Shown piece by piece: positions 16,595-25,957 of a stretch of 64,000 nt of DNA (positions are counted from its first letter, which is position 1; each line of letters starts with the position of its first letter). The DNA is taken from contig CBDDFS010000004.1 in assembly GCA_965227255.1 (NCBI GenBank), positions 186,001-250,000 on the forward strand, in the 5' to 3' direction. The notes under the pieces were generated by a model. That model ran no database searches. It saw only the letters and a list, made by a program, of their open reading frames with translations, and was not told the DNA's origin. Origin of the DNA: CBDDFS01 sp965227255 (GTDB lineage: Bacteria > Bacteroidota > Bacteroidia > Flavobacteriales_E > Vicingaceae). The translations under genes and the position numbers were made by a program.

Positions 16595-17713
16595 GTGTAC
16601 CTCTCCGAACTTCATATTCTCAATTTCAAGAACTACGAAAGTGCCGATCTGAGCCTTGATGAAAAGGTGAATTGTCTGGTGGGATCAAATGGTTCAGGCA
16701 AAACAAATCTTCTCGATTCTATCTATTACCTGGCTTTTTCGAAAAGCTTTTTTAATCCAAGTGATTCACAGAATATTCTTGAAAATGAAGCATTTTTTTC
16801 CATCCAGGGAATATTCATGAATGATGAAAGAAAGGATAAGATCAATTGCTCTATTAAAAAAGGTCAGAAGAAGGTGGTTGGAAGAAACGGAAAGAACTAC
16901 GAAAGATTTGCCGATCACATTGGTGTGATTCCGCTGGTTATGATATCTCCAATTGATATTCTCCTCATCATTGAGGGAAGTGAAGGAAGAAGAAAGTGGA
17001 TGGATGGCCTTATTTCCCAATTTGACAAGGCTTACCTGGATCATCTTATAGCCTATAACAAAGCATTATTTCAGCGTAATTCACTGTTGAAACAGATCAG
17101 GCAGCAAGGCGGTGACCGATCTTTGCTCGACCTTTACAATGATCATCTGATCGAACATGGCTCCTATATCCATGAGAAAAGAACAGAGATCATGAAGGAC
17201 CTCATTGAGAATTTCAACGAATATTACAGGTTTATCAGCGGGGAAAGAGAAGTAGTAAGTATCGATTATCGATCTCATCTGCAATCTGAAGTAAGTTTTG
17301 AGGAACAACTGAAATCTTCTATTGAGAAGGATTTGAGATTGCAATACACTTCTGTGGGAATCCACAAGGATGATCTTGACTTTCTTATCGATGGTCGGTC
17401 GGTGAAGAAGTTTGCATCGCAGGGACAACAGAAGACGGTTTTATTAGCCCTCAGATTGGCTCAAGCAAAGTTGATCAGTGAGCGAAAGAAGATGAAACCC
17501 CTGATGCTTCTGGATGACATATATGACAAACTGGATTCATTCCGTATGTCGAGACTACTGGAAGTGCTGAATACGGATCAATTCGGACAGTTATTCATTA
17601 CGGACACCAATGAAGACCACATGAAAGAGCTTCTGCGATCCTGCAATATGAATGGTAAATTCTTTGGAGTGACTTCGGGTGAGGTGACTGAAAGTGAAAA
17701 TGTAATGGCATAA
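16595..17713 (+). CDS. recF: DNA replication/repair protein RecF
   Basis: The 372-residue SMC-like ATPase loads RecA at gapped DNA. Motifs: FKNYESA, Walker A GSNGSGKTN (about residues 30-38), SEGRRKWMDGLISQFD, the signature SQGQQKTVLLALRLAQAK and Walker B PLMLLDDIYDKLD. The start is a GTG, supported by the family N-terminus MYLxxLxxLNFKNY; its -7 box ends only 4 bases upstream. The gene overlaps the following DUF721 gene by 1 base (TAATG), a typical recF-DciA-like coupling. Confidence 0.96.
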   Translation: MYLSELHILNFKNYESADLSLDEKVNCLVGSNGSGKTNLLDSIYYLAFSKSFFNPSDSQNILENEAFFSIQGIFMNDERKDKINCSIKKGQKKVVGRNGKNYERFADHIGVIPLVMISPIDILLIIEGSEGRRKWMDGLISQFDKAYLDHLIAYNKALFQRNSLLKQIRQQGGDRSLLDLYNDHLIEHGSYIHEKRTEIMKDLIENFNEYYRFISGEREVVSIDYRSHLQSEVSFEEQLKSSIEKDLRLQYTSVGIHKDDLDFLIDGRSVKKFASQGQQKTVLLALRLAQAKLISERKKMKPLMLLDDIYDKLDSFRMSRLLEVLNTDQFGQLFITDTNEDHMKELLRSCNMNGKFFGVTSGEVTESENVMA

Positions 17714-18000
17714 TGGATCACAATACAAATTCCATAGGAGATCTGATCAATCAATATTTCAAGTCTAGAGGCCTTGATGAAAGGAGGGAAGAGTTTGATC
17801 TGAATGAGCAATGGCAAGAGATCGTTGGTCCAATGATCGCCAAACACACAAGTCAAATTCGTTTAAGGGACAGGGTTTTGAGCCTGAAGCTCAATTCGGC
17901 ACCCCTGCGCCACAGCCTTTCATTGTCGAAGACCGATCTCATCAATAAAATAAATGAAGCAGCCGGAAAAGAATTGGTTGTGGAAGTCGTCCTAAAATAA
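17713..18000 (+). CDS. DUF721/DciA-like protein
   Basis: The 95-residue protein matches DUF721, whose members include DciA, the helicase-loading operator of bacteria that lack DnaC/DnaI. Seen here: QEIVGPMIAKHTSQIRLRD followed by LSLKLNSAPLRHSLSLSKTDLINKIN. It is short, consisting of the core domain only. It shares one base with recF, which supports a role in replication initiation or repair. Confidence 0.85.
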   Translation: MDHNTNSIGDLINQYFKSRGLDERREEFDLNEQWQEIVGPMIAKHTSQIRLRDRVLSLKLNSAPLRHSLSLSKTDLINKINEAAGKELVVEVVLK

Positions 18001-18010
18001 AGGAATGACG

Positions 18011-18018
18011 TACTTTTG
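18011..18018 (+). promoter_or_regulatory. -7 promoter element for the DUF6913-dapA unit
   Basis: TACTTTTG matches TAnnTTTG, 14 bases before the ATG at 18033. No TTTG -33 box is present at the usual spacing. Confidence 0.5.
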
Positions 18019-18032
18019 CCGTCACAATTGAT

Positions 18033-18590
18033 ATGGCAATTTTTGTTCCCTTTCGTCTTCGAATTTCAAACTACCTCCTGAAAAGGAAGTTGAAGCATTT
18101 TGAGCGCAAGGTTGAGATCAAAAATATTCAGGAATGTAAGACAGTCCTCGTAATATCAGAATTATCGCAGGACGATCAAGCATCAGAATTATCAAGGTTG
18201 GTAAACTATTTTCGGCAGATGAATGCCAAGACAAAAGGACTCTTTTTTATCGGAAAAACTAAAGATTTTTCAGGAATTCAAGATGCTGATATAGAAGTGT
18301 TTGGGTCTGATGATCTAAACTTGTTTTTCACACCTAATTCCAATGAGGTCAATGCTGTCCTGGGAGAAGAATATGACCTGTGTATCGATCTTACATTGGA
18401 TGAGAAATTTCCACTCAAGTATGCATTTGCACTGAGCAATGCAAAGCTAAGGGTGGGAGCAGCCATCAATTACAAAAAGAAATTTGCTGATCTGACAATT
18501 GATGTAAGCAAGAAACCTGAAATATCATATTTAATCACACAGATAAAGCATTATTTGTCCATTTTAAACCAAAAAGAAGATGTCGCATAA
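18033..18590 (+). CDS. DUF6913 family protein
   Basis: The 185-residue cytosolic protein fits DUF6913, a Bacteroidota family adjacent to dapA or DNA-ligase genes. It starts with a basic segment (RLRISNYLLKRKLKHF) and continues with alternating beta/alpha elements (VLVISELSQDD, TKGLFFIGKTKDF, YDLCIDLTLDEKFPLKYAFALSNAKLRVG). The layout suggests a Rossmann-like fold related to heptosyltransferase or glycosyltransferase halves, an inference only. The 3' end overlaps dapA by 11 bases. Confidence 0.78.
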   Translation: MAIFVPFRLRISNYLLKRKLKHFERKVEIKNIQECKTVLVISELSQDDQASELSRLVNYFRQMNAKTKGLFFIGKTKDFSGIQDADIEVFGSDDLNLFFTPNSNEVNAVLGEEYDLCIDLTLDEKFPLKYAFALSNAKLRVGAAINYKKKFADLTIDVSKKPEISYLITQIKHYLSILNQKEDVA

Positions 18591-19458
18591 ATTCAAAGGC
18601 ACAGGTGTAGCCATTGTTACTCCATTCAATAGCAATAAAGAAGTTGATCTGGCTTCCTTGGATAAGCTTGTACGATTTATCACCGAAGGTGGGGTAGAAT
18701 TTATCGTTGTGTTGGGAACCACCGGTGAGTCGGTAACGCTGACAAAAGACGAAAAGAGAGCTGTATTGGATCAGGTTTTGGAAACAAATGCAGGCAAACT
18801 ACCTGTAGTTCTTGGTATCGGAAGTAATAATACGGCCGAAGTGATCAGTTCGTTTAAATCCACGGACCTGAATGGAGTAGATGGAATTCTTTCTGTGAGT
18901 CCATATTACAACAAACCAACGCAGGAAGGTATATACCAGCACTACAGAGCCCTGAACGAGGAAACAGATAAGCCCATTATTCTTTACAATGTTCCTTCGA
19001 GAACAGGTTCGAACGTATTGCCCGATACGGTTCTCAGAGTTGCGCATGATTGTAAAAATGTTGTAGCGGTGAAAGAAGCTTCAGGAGATGTCACGCAATC
19101 AATGGCTATAGTGAAAGACAGGCCGGAAGGATTCCTTGTGCTTTCTGGAGACGACGCACTTACGCTTCCCATCATGTCATCCGGTGGTGATGGTGTGATA
19201 TCTGTGGTGGCCAATGCATTCCCGAGAGAATTCTCTGACATGGTAAGGCAGGCAGTAGCCAATGATTATGATGCAGCCAGAGAGAATCATTATAAAGTTC
19301 TTGAGATCATCGACTACTTGTTTGCCGAAGGTAATCCGGGAGGCATCAAGGCGGCACTGAAAATTTTAGGCGTAACAGGCGACGATATGAGATTACCACT
19401 TGTTAATGTAAGTGATGCCACTTTCAACAAATTGGAATCTCTGATCAAAGCTCTTTAA
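18580..19458 (+). CDS. dapA: 4-hydroxy-tetrahydrodipicolinate synthase
   Basis: The 292-residue enzyme condenses pyruvate and aspartate semialdehyde, the committed step to lysine and meso-diaminopimelate. Motifs: GTTGESVTLTKDE (pyruvate binding), ILYNVPSRTG with catalytic Tyr near 134, VAVKEASGD with the Schiff-base Lys near 162, and GGDGVISVVANAFP. The start overlaps the DUF6913 gene by 11 bases. A convergent hairpin terminator follows. Confidence 0.97.
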   Translation: MSHKFKGTGVAIVTPFNSNKEVDLASLDKLVRFITEGGVEFIVVLGTTGESVTLTKDEKRAVLDQVLETNAGKLPVVLGIGSNNTAEVISSFKSTDLNGVDGILSVSPYYNKPTQEGIYQHYRALNEETDKPIILYNVPSRTGSNVLPDTVLRVAHDCKNVVAVKEASGDVTQSMAIVKDRPEGFLVLSGDDALTLPIMSSGGDGVISVVANAFPREFSDMVRQAVANDYDAARENHYKVLEIIDYLFAEGNPGGIKAALKILGVTGDDMRLPLVNVSDATFNKLESLIKAL

Positions 19459-19463
19459 ATAAA

Positions 19464-19489
19464 AAAGTCCCGAATTTCTTCGGGACTTT
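19464..19489. terminator. Bidirectional hairpin between dapA and the PLP acyltransferase gene
   Basis: An 11-bp perfect stem AAAGTCCCGAA / TTCGGGACTTT with loop TTTC. The T-tract is strong on the minus strand (plus-strand A-run 19461-19466), so it mainly terminates the minus-strand gene, and it can serve dapA too. Confidence 0.9.
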
Positions 19490-19514
19490 AATTCATTTCA
19501 GTTTCTCAGGAATC

Positions 19515-20768
19515 TTATTCATCAAGAGCTGCCAAGAGTTCTTTTGATTCATATTCCCCTGCCTTCAGCTTGGCACCAACTTCTTCGAAGCATTTCAAGG
19601 TGTATTCCACATCTTCCAGTGAATGCATGGCCGTTGGAATTAATCTAAGCATGATAACATCCTTCGGTACAACCGGATATGCTACGATAGAGCAGAAGAT
19701 GCTGTAATTCTCGCGAAGATCAAAAGTAATGTTAACAGCTTCAAGCACTCCTCCTTTGAGGAATACGGGTGTTACTTGTGTATTTGAAGAACCCAGATTG
19801 AATCCTCTTTCTTTTAGTCCATTCTGAAGAGCTGTAGCGATCGACCACATTTTCTCTCTCAATTCAGGTTTGGTTCTGAGAAGCTCAAGTCTTTTCAAAG
19901 CACCAACAACCAACGGCATTGGAAGTGACTTGGCAAAGATCTGTGAACGCATGTTATATCTCAGGAATTCGATCATATTCTCATTTCCTGCAATGAAACC
20001 ACCAATACTGGCCATGGCCTTGGCGAATGTTCCGAAATAAACATCGATCTCATCCTGCACGCCCTGAGCTTCACCGGTACCGGCACCAGTTTCACCCATG
20101 GTTCCAAATCCGTGAGCATCGTCGACAAACAATCGGAAGCTATATTTCTTCTTTAGTTCAACAATTCCTTTCAAATCGCCCTGATTTCCCGACATACCGA
20201 AAACACCTTCCGTGATGACAAGTATTCCACCTCCGGTGTTCTGAACCATGTTGGTCGCTCTCTCAAGCTGCTTTTCAAGGTTTTCCATGTTGTTGTGCTG
20301 GAAAACAAATCGTTTTCCCTGGTGCAGCCTGGCACCATCTATAATACAGGCATGCGACTCAGCATCGTAAACGATGACATCCTGTCGGTCTACAAGGGCA
20401 TCAATGGCCGAAACCATTCCCTGATATCCGTAATTCAATAAGATTGCATCTTCTTTCCCTTCAAAATCAGCAAGCTCTTTTTCAAGCTGCTCGTGATTGT
20501 TTGAGTTCCCAGACATCATTCTGGCTCCCATAGGGTAGGCCATGCCATAATGCAAAGCCGCATCAGCATCGGCTTTCTTTACCTCGGGGTGATTTCCCAG
20601 ACCAAGGTAATTGTTGAGGCTCCACTGCAATACCTTCTTGCCTCTAAATTCCATATGACTAGCCAACTCTCCTTCAAATTTTGGAAAGGTGAAATAGCCA
20701 TGTGACATCTTTGAATATTGACCCAAAGGACCTCTATTCACTTTCAACTTCTCGAATATGTCTCTCAT
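19515..20768 (-). CDS. Serine palmitoyltransferase-like / AONS-family PLP enzyme
   Basis: The 417-residue protein belongs to the alpha-oxoamine synthase family: LQWSLNNYLGLGNHPEV, GARMMSGNSNNHEQLEKELADFEGKE, LFVDDAHGFGTMGETGAG (PLP-contacting Asp and His) and FGTFAKAMASIGGF with the PLP Lys near residue 250. Such enzymes condense an acyl-CoA with an amino acid. In Bacteroidota a paralogue of this type supplies serine palmitoyltransferase for sphingolipids; alternatives are BioF or Kbl. The Ala after the catalytic Lys differs from the usual Ser. It stands alone on the minus strand with a TAATTTTG promoter. Confidence 0.88.
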   Translation of the reverse strand: MRDIFEKLKVNRGPLGQYSKMSHGYFTFPKFEGELASHMEFRGKKVLQWSLNNYLGLGNHPEVKKADADAALHYGMAYPMGARMMSGNSNNHEQLEKELADFEGKEDAILLNYGYQGMVSAIDALVDRQDVIVYDAESHACIIDGARLHQGKRFVFQHNNMENLEKQLERATNMVQNTGGGILVITEGVFGMSGNQGDLKGIVELKKKYSFRLFVDDAHGFGTMGETGAGTGEAQGVQDEIDVYFGTFAKAMASIGGFIAGNENMIEFLRYNMRSQIFAKSLPMPLVVGALKRLELLRTKPELREKMWSIATALQNGLKERGFNLGSSNTQVTPVFLKGGVLEAVNITFDLRENYSIFCSIVAYPVVPKDVIMLRLIPTAMHSLEDVEYTLKCFEEVGAKLKAGEYESKELLAALDE

Positions 20769-20795
20769 TAAAAAGTAGGATTAATTTTGTTGTGG

Positions 20796-20803
20796 CAAAA
20801 TTA
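20796..20803 (-). promoter_or_regulatory. -7 promoter element for the PLP acyltransferase gene
   Basis: The minus strand reads TAATTTTG, an exact TAnnTTTG match, 27 bases before the ATG at 20768. Confidence 0.55.
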
Positions 20804-20891
20804 GAATTTTTTACCATTCCTGATTAAAACATTTGTTCACAATCGGCGTTAACTCAAGGATTGGAATATGATACGAAACGTGGCAAAATCC

Positions 20892-20899
20892 TATATTTG
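20892..20899 (+). promoter_or_regulatory. -7 promoter element of bamD, 4 bases before the start codon
   Basis: TATATTTG matches TAnnTTTG and ends 4 bases before the in-frame TTG at 20904. It lies inside the longer open frame from 20868, which argues against that start. Confidence 0.6.
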
Positions 20900-20903
20900 C
20901 GGC

Positions 20904-21725
20904 TTGAAAAAATCCCATCTTATACTGTTCATACTTTTTGCCGTCACGGCCTTCTCGTGCAGCAAATACAACCGAGTTGTCAAGTCAAGTGATGTTGAGT
21001 TGAAAGAAGAGTGGGCGAATAAGCTCTATGAAAAAGGGGACTACAATAAAGCTTATCCCTTATACGACGAGATCATACCGCTTTACAGAGGCACGAAAAA
21101 GTCGGAAATGCTCAACTACAGATATGCGAAATGTAATTACTATTTGAGTGATTACATTCTTTCCGGTTACCTGTTTCAAAAGTTCTACAATCTTTTCCCG
21201 ACAAGTGAATATGCCGAGGAAGCCATGTTTCTGAGTGCATATTGTTATTACCTGACATCACCTGTATTTTCATTGGATCAAACAAATACGATAGATGGTA
21301 TTGATGAATTCACCCGATTCAGGAATACTTATCCTACAAGTCCATTGGTAGACAGTGCCATTTCATTATCCAATCAGCTAAGGGCCAAGCTCGACAAAAA
21401 GGCATACGAAAATGCTAAGTTGTACTACAGAACAGAGAATTACAAGGCTTCCATCGTAGCCTTGCAGAACTTTTTAAGGGATCATCCGGGCACGGAATAT
21501 GAAAAAGAAGTGAATTTTTTAATCCTGAAATCCTCTTATATGCTGGCTATGAACAGTATATTGAAGAAAAAAGAAGAACGTATTAACAACACAATAGACG
21601 CTTATTACAATTTTGTGGATAACTTTGACGACGAAAAGTATCTCAAGGAGTCGGAGAACATGTACGATTCCATTCTCAAAGAAAGAGACAAACTACTGAA
21701 AGAAGACAAAAAGAAGAATAAATGA
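20904..21725 (+). CDS. bamD: Outer membrane assembly lipoprotein BamD
   Basis: From TTG 20904 the protein has 273 residues: MKKSHLILFILFAVTAFSC gives a lipoprotein signal with lipobox FSC, then TPR-like repeats (LYEKGDYNKAYPLYDEIIPLYRGT, YFLFQKFYNLFPTSEYAEEA, FRNTYPTSPLVDSA). BamD is the essential periplasmic lipoprotein of the BAM beta-barrel assembly machine. An ATG at 20868 also opens the frame, but the TATATTTG promoter falls inside that extension, so TTG 20904 is preferred. The stop overlaps rpoZ by 4 bases. It leads the bamD-rpoZ-coaBC-DUF4835-recN block conserved in Bacteroidota. Confidence 0.92.
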   Translation: MKKSHLILFILFAVTAFSCSKYNRVVKSSDVELKEEWANKLYEKGDYNKAYPLYDEIIPLYRGTKKSEMLNYRYAKCNYYLSDYILSGYLFQKFYNLFPTSEYAEEAMFLSAYCYYLTSPVFSLDQTNTIDGIDEFTRFRNTYPTSPLVDSAISLSNQLRAKLDKKAYENAKLYYRTENYKASIVALQNFLRDHPGTEYEKEVNFLILKSSYMLAMNSILKKKEERINNTIDAYYNFVDNFDDEKYLKESENMYDSILKERDKLLKEDKKKNK

Positions 21726-22081
21726 ATTTCAAGAAGACAAACGCCGAGATCACAACCATAACAAGGGATACCAATAATTTGGCAAGCAAGACAGGGAATA
21801 TTTACGAAGCAACATCTGTTCTTTCTAAAAGAGCGAATCAGATCAGCGATACCCTGAAAGAAGAGTTGATTTCCAAGATCAATGAATTTGCCAGTCAGGC
21901 GGATAACCTTGAAGAAGTATTTGAGAACCGCGAGCAGATCGAGATCTCAAAGTTCTATGAGTCTCTTCCGAAGCCAACTGCCATTGCCATCGAAGAATTG
22001 ATGTCAGACAAGATCTACATCAGAAAGGTGGAAAAAACGGAAGAATCAGAAGAAGAGAAGGACGCAGGTACAGAATCCTAA
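21722..22081 (+). CDS. rpoZ: RNA polymerase omega subunit (RpoZ family)
   Basis: The 119-residue protein matches the Bacteroidota RpoZ family: NLASKTGNIYEATSVLSKRANQISDTLKEEL corresponds to the conserved omega core (here split as NLASKTGNIYEA and SVLSKRANQI). Omega promotes assembly of the RNA polymerase beta-prime subunit. The C-terminus (about 85-119) is an acidic tail KVEKTEESEEEKDAG not shared with Proteobacteria. It overlaps bamD by 4 bases (ATGA) and precedes coaBC by 6 bases. Confidence 0.85.
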   Translation: MNFKKTNAEITTITRDTNNLASKTGNIYEATSVLSKRANQISDTLKEELISKINEFASQADNLEEVFENREQIEISKFYESLPKPTAIAIEELMSDKIYIRKVEKTEESEEEKDAGTES

Positions 22082-22087
22082 TCCCAA

Positions 22088-23284
22088 ATGTTACAGGGTA
22101 AACATGTGCTGTTAGGAGTAACAGCCAGTATTGCCGCATACAAAACCGCCGCTTTGACACGATTGCTTGTCAAGGCAGGTGCTGAAGTACAGATTATTCT
22201 GACTCCTTCGGCCAAGGACTTCGTAACGCCCCTCACTTTATCAACCCTTTCAAAGAAACCTGTTTACACGGAGTATTTCGATGGTAAAACAGGCGAATGG
22301 AACAGTCATATCGAGCTCGCAGAATGGGCTGATATGTTTGTTATTGCTCCTTTGTCGGCCAACACGATGGCCAAAATGACCTGGGGTATCTGTGATAACC
22401 TTTTACTCGCCACCTATCTTTCTGCAAGATGTCAGGTCTTCTTTGCACCCGCCATGGACCTCGAAATGTTTCAGCAGGCTTCGGTTCAGGAAAACATTGA
22501 AAATCTCCAGTCTTTGGGTCACATTCTTATTCCACCTGGTAAAGGTGAACTTGCCAGTGGACTTGTGGGTGAAGGACGGATGGAAGAGCCAGAACATATT
22601 CTGGAAGTTCTTGACAAATGGGAGGGAAGCACAAGGGATCTTGAAGGAAAGAAAGTAATGGTAAGTGCCGGTCCAACACAGGAACACATTGATCCGGTTC
22701 GATACATCACCAATCACTCCAGTGGTAAAATGGGTTTGGCCATTGCCCTGGAAGCAAGCAAAAGAGGTGCGGATGTGACTTTGGTACACGGTCCTTTGCA
22801 AGTTAAAGTTCCGGACATCGTGGAAGCGCACAAAGTAGTATCTGCCGCCGAGATGCATGATGCTTGTGTTGAGAAATCAAAAGATGCCGATATCATCATC
22901 ATGAGTGCTGCTGTTTCCGATTATACTCCGGTTACCGTGGCGGATCAGAAGATCAAAAAGAAAGCGAATGATATGATCATCGAGATGAAAAAGACTCGTG
23001 ATATCCTTAAGGACCTTGGCGCTGCAAAGAAAAAAGGTCAGTTTCTCACGGGATTTGCCCTGGAGACTGAAAATGAAGAAAGTCATGCCCTTAAAAAACT
23101 CGAAGAAAAGAATCTTGATCTCATCGTATTGAATAGTTTGCGCGATAAGGGTGCAGGATTTGGAGGAGAAACGAATAAGGTTACTTTGATCAGTAAGGAC
23201 AAGAAAAGCCAAACTTTTCCGTTGAAAAGCAAGAGAGAAGTCGCCAGAGACATTTTAAACCATATCGTATCGCAAATTTCATGA
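22088..23284 (+). CDS. coaBC: Bifunctional phosphopantothenoylcysteine decarboxylase/synthase
   Basis: The 398-residue enzyme carries out two steps of coenzyme A synthesis. CoaC half (1-185): flavin-binding GVTASIAAYKTAALTR, His in EWNSHIELAEWAD, APLSANTMAKM and FAPAMDLEMF. CoaB half (190-398): SAGPTQEHIDPVRYITNHSSG, SAAVSDYTP, KKTRDILKDLG and TGFALETENE. The active-site motif reads PAMDxxM instead of PxMNxxM, which is common in Bacteroidota. It overlaps the downstream DUF4835 gene by 4 bases. Confidence 0.96.
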   Translation: MLQGKHVLLGVTASIAAYKTAALTRLLVKAGAEVQIILTPSAKDFVTPLTLSTLSKKPVYTEYFDGKTGEWNSHIELAEWADMFVIAPLSANTMAKMTWGICDNLLLATYLSARCQVFFAPAMDLEMFQQASVQENIENLQSLGHILIPPGKGELASGLVGEGRMEEPEHILEVLDKWEGSTRDLEGKKVMVSAGPTQEHIDPVRYITNHSSGKMGLAIALEASKRGADVTLVHGPLQVKVPDIVEAHKVVSAAEMHDACVEKSKDADIIIMSAAVSDYTPVTVADQKIKKKANDMIIEMKKTRDILKDLGAAKKKGQFLTGFALETENEESHALKKLEEKNLDLIVLNSLRDKGAGFGGETNKVTLISKDKKSQTFPLKSKREVARDILNHIVSQIS

Positions 23285-24174
23285 GAGGTTTTTTCATTGC
23301 CATTTTAGCCTTGTTTTCTGTTTACCAGCTTGATGCACAGGAATTGAACTGTGTTGTCAAGGTGAATTACCAGCAAATCCAAGGTACAGAGACCCGAGTG
23401 TTTGAGGCTATGGAGAAGGATATCTATAACTTCATGAATAATACGAAGTGGACGAAGGATGTATTCTCGAACGAAGAAAGGATCGAATGTTCCATATTCA
23501 TCACTTTGGGGACAAGGAATCAGAATCAATACGACGCGACCATTCAGGTTTCGTCGAGACGGCCGGTTTACAATTCTTCTTATTATTCAACCTTGCTTAA
23601 TCACCTGGATGAAGATTTCAGTTTTATGTATTCGGAATTTGCTCCCCTCGAATTCAATAAGAATTCACACATAACGAATTTGACTTCTGTATTGGCCTTT
23701 TATGCATACATCATCATAGGCCTTGACTATGATTCTTTCTCTCAGAAAGGAGGCAATCCTTATCTGGACCAGGCCCTGAAGATCGTAAACAACGCCCAAT
23801 CGGAGATCTCAGAAGGGTGGAAGGCATTTCAATCTGACCGAAACCGATACTGGCTGGCCAATGCCCTCAATGATAACTTTTATGATCCTTTGAGAGATTG
23901 TTACTATACGTATCACATGCAGGGTCTTGATATGATGCAACAGAATCCCGATCAGGGAAGAAAGAACATCGTTTCAGCCTTGAATGGTTTGAATAAGATC
24001 CACCAGGCTCGTCCGAGTTCATTCATCATGAAAGTTTTCTTCAACGCTAAGGTGGATGAGGTAGTGAACATCTTCTCTGAAGGCACACCTCAAGAGAAAA
24101 ATCAGATGTCTGTCCTATGCACAACGCTGGATCCGGGTAATTCCCAGAAATACGACAAGATCACCCAGCAATAA
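23281..24174 (+). CDS. DUF4835 family protein (PorD-type T9SS factor)
   Basis: The 297-residue protein has a signal peptide (1-20, ending LDAQ) followed by the DUF4835 pattern: ELNCVVKVNYQQIQGTETRVFEAMEKDI, SRRPVYNSSYYSTLLNHLDEDF, LTSVLAFYAYIIIGLDYDSFS and a C-terminal STLDPGNSxxYDKITQ-type ending. This family is named PorD in some annotations and is linked to type IX secretion and gliding. It is coupled to coaBC by a 4-base overlap, the usual Bacteroidota arrangement. Confidence 0.88.
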   Translation: MRGFFIAILALFSVYQLDAQELNCVVKVNYQQIQGTETRVFEAMEKDIYNFMNNTKWTKDVFSNEERIECSIFITLGTRNQNQYDATIQVSSRRPVYNSSYYSTLLNHLDEDFSFMYSEFAPLEFNKNSHITNLTSVLAFYAYIIIGLDYDSFSQKGGNPYLDQALKIVNNAQSEISEGWKAFQSDRNRYWLANALNDNFYDPLRDCYYTYHMQGLDMMQQNPDQGRKNIVSALNGLNKIHQARPSSFIMKVFFNAKVDEVVNIFSEGTPQEKNQMSVLCTTLDPGNSQKYDKITQQ

Positions 24175-24234
24175 CTACTTGCGAATTCTTATTCACAATT
24201 TTTCGACAAGGCTTCTGTCAGTGCAATAAGAATC

Positions 24235-24242
24235 TATTTTTG
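24235..24242 (+). promoter_or_regulatory. -7 promoter element for recN
   Basis: TATTTTTG matches TAnnTTTG and ends 10 bases before the ATG at 24253, giving a leader of only a few bases. Confidence 0.55.
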
Positions 24243-24252
24243 TATATCCCCA

Positions 24253-25911
24253 ATGCTGACCAGTCTTAACATAAAGAACTATGCCCTGATCGAAGATATT
24301 GAGATCGATCTGCGAAATGGGCTTACCACCATCACAGGAGAAACGGGCGCTGGTAAATCAATTATTCTTGGAGCTATTTCCCTTTTAGCTGGCAATCGAG
24401 CCGATCGTTCCATGATCAAGAATGAAGACAAAAAATGCATTATTGAAGCCGACTTCAGCATAGGTCATTTGAATCTGCAGTCCTTATTCGAAAAACTCGA
24501 TATCGACTACGACGATCACACCATCATCCGCAGAGAGTTTAGCAAAGAAGGAAAGTCCAGGGTTTTTATCAATGATAGTCCGGCCATATTGACCAACCTT
24601 AAGATGGTGATGAACAGGCTGCTGGATGTGCACTCCCAACATGAGAATTTATCCTTGAATGACAGACAATTTCAACTCAATACTCTGGATGATCTGGCTG
24701 ATAACGCTGACTTATTAAAGGAGTATAGATTCGCATATGGTGAATATGAAGAAGCAGGACAACGCCTGAATGAACTTGTAGCAGCCGCGGATCGACTGAA
24801 AGAGAATACAGACATATTGAACTTTCAGTTCAATGAACTGGATCAGGCGAATCTTCATGAGGATGAACAGGAGGGACTTGAAAGTGAGCTCGATAAACTC
24901 AACAATTCAGAAGAAATAAAAGGAAACTTTCATGCCATTGAGAACCTTTTCAACGACATGGAGTCGGACCCTTTGTCCCAATTGAATCGAATTCATTCTC
25001 TTCTCGATCAATTAAAAAGCCATTTTTCTGAAGTCGAAGAGTTGGCATCAAGGCTGAAGGCCTCAATTATAGAGATCGATGACATCAGAAGTGAGGTAGA
25101 AGGTCATTCAGAGCACTTTTCTTATGATCCCGAAAGACTGCAGATCGTGCAGGACAGGATCAGTTTGATCTATCAGTTGCAGCAGAAATACCGTGTAGGT
25201 AATGTTTCTGAATTGATAGAGCTGAAGAATAAGATATCAGAGGAATTGTTGGACATCGAAAATTATGACGAAAGACTTGAGCAGGCCGAGAAGACCTTTG
25301 CATTGAAAAAGAAAGAGGCGGAGAGGCTGGCCCTTCAATTGAGCGAAAGAAGGAAGGCAGTGGTGCCCTATCTTCAGGATGGCATCTTAAAGCGACTTGA
25401 TATGCTGGGTATGAGCAATTCAAGGTTTGACGTTGAGTTCAATCAGGGAGAATTGAATCAAAGTGGATATGATCGCATCGAATTCATGTTCAGCGCGAAC
25501 AAAGGCATGGAAGCCAAGCCTATTGGAAAGGTAGCGTCGGGAGGGGAATTATCGAGACTGATGCTATCGATAAAGGCCATACTTACCGAAAAGACAGCCT
25601 TGCCCACCATCATTTTTGATGAGATAGATACAGGAATATCCGGACCAGTGGCCGATAAAATGGGTAGGATCATTCGGGATATGTCGAATGGATGTCAGGT
25701 TGTATGTATAACTCACCTTCCTCAAATAGCTGCAGCAGGACACCAGCATTTGGTTGTATATAAGAATGATGAAGGCGAAATCAGTCGAACCATGATAAGA
25801 GAATTGGAGGTGGAAGAAAGGACTACAGAAGTAGCCAGGTTGCTCAGTGGTGAAGAATTGAGCCAGGAGGCGCTGGACAATGCCAAAGTATTACTTTCAG
25901 CATCAAACTGA
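24253..25911 (+). CDS. recN: DNA repair protein RecN
   Basis: The 552-residue SMC-like ATPase acts in double-strand break repair. Seen: LNIKNYALIEDIEIDL, Walker A ITGETGAGKSIILGA (about 27-41), HSQHENLSLND, central coiled coils (about 150-360), signature KVASGGELSRLMLSIK, Walker B TIIFDEIDTGISG and VVCITHLPQIAAAG. Length is standard. It is the last gene of the bamD block and has its own promoter. Confidence 0.96.
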   Translation: MLTSLNIKNYALIEDIEIDLRNGLTTITGETGAGKSIILGAISLLAGNRADRSMIKNEDKKCIIEADFSIGHLNLQSLFEKLDIDYDDHTIIRREFSKEGKSRVFINDSPAILTNLKMVMNRLLDVHSQHENLSLNDRQFQLNTLDDLADNADLLKEYRFAYGEYEEAGQRLNELVAAADRLKENTDILNFQFNELDQANLHEDEQEGLESELDKLNNSEEIKGNFHAIENLFNDMESDPLSQLNRIHSLLDQLKSHFSEVEELASRLKASIIEIDDIRSEVEGHSEHFSYDPERLQIVQDRISLIYQLQQKYRVGNVSELIELKNKISEELLDIENYDERLEQAEKTFALKKKEAERLALQLSERRKAVVPYLQDGILKRLDMLGMSNSRFDVEFNQGELNQSGYDRIEFMFSANKGMEAKPIGKVASGGELSRLMLSIKAILTEKTALPTIIFDEIDTGISGPVADKMGRIIRDMSNGCQVVCITHLPQIAAAGHQHLVVYKNDEGEISRTMIRELEVEERTTEVARLLSGEELSQEALDNAKVLLSASN

Positions 25912-25925
25912 GATAGACCTTTTTA

Positions 25926-25933
25926 TATATTTG
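25926..25933 (+). promoter_or_regulatory. -7 promoter element for fabI
   Basis: TATATTTG matches TAnnTTTG, 24 bases before the ATG at 25958. Confidence 0.55.
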
Positions 25934-25957
25934 TCGGGTAATTAAATCACAAAGAAC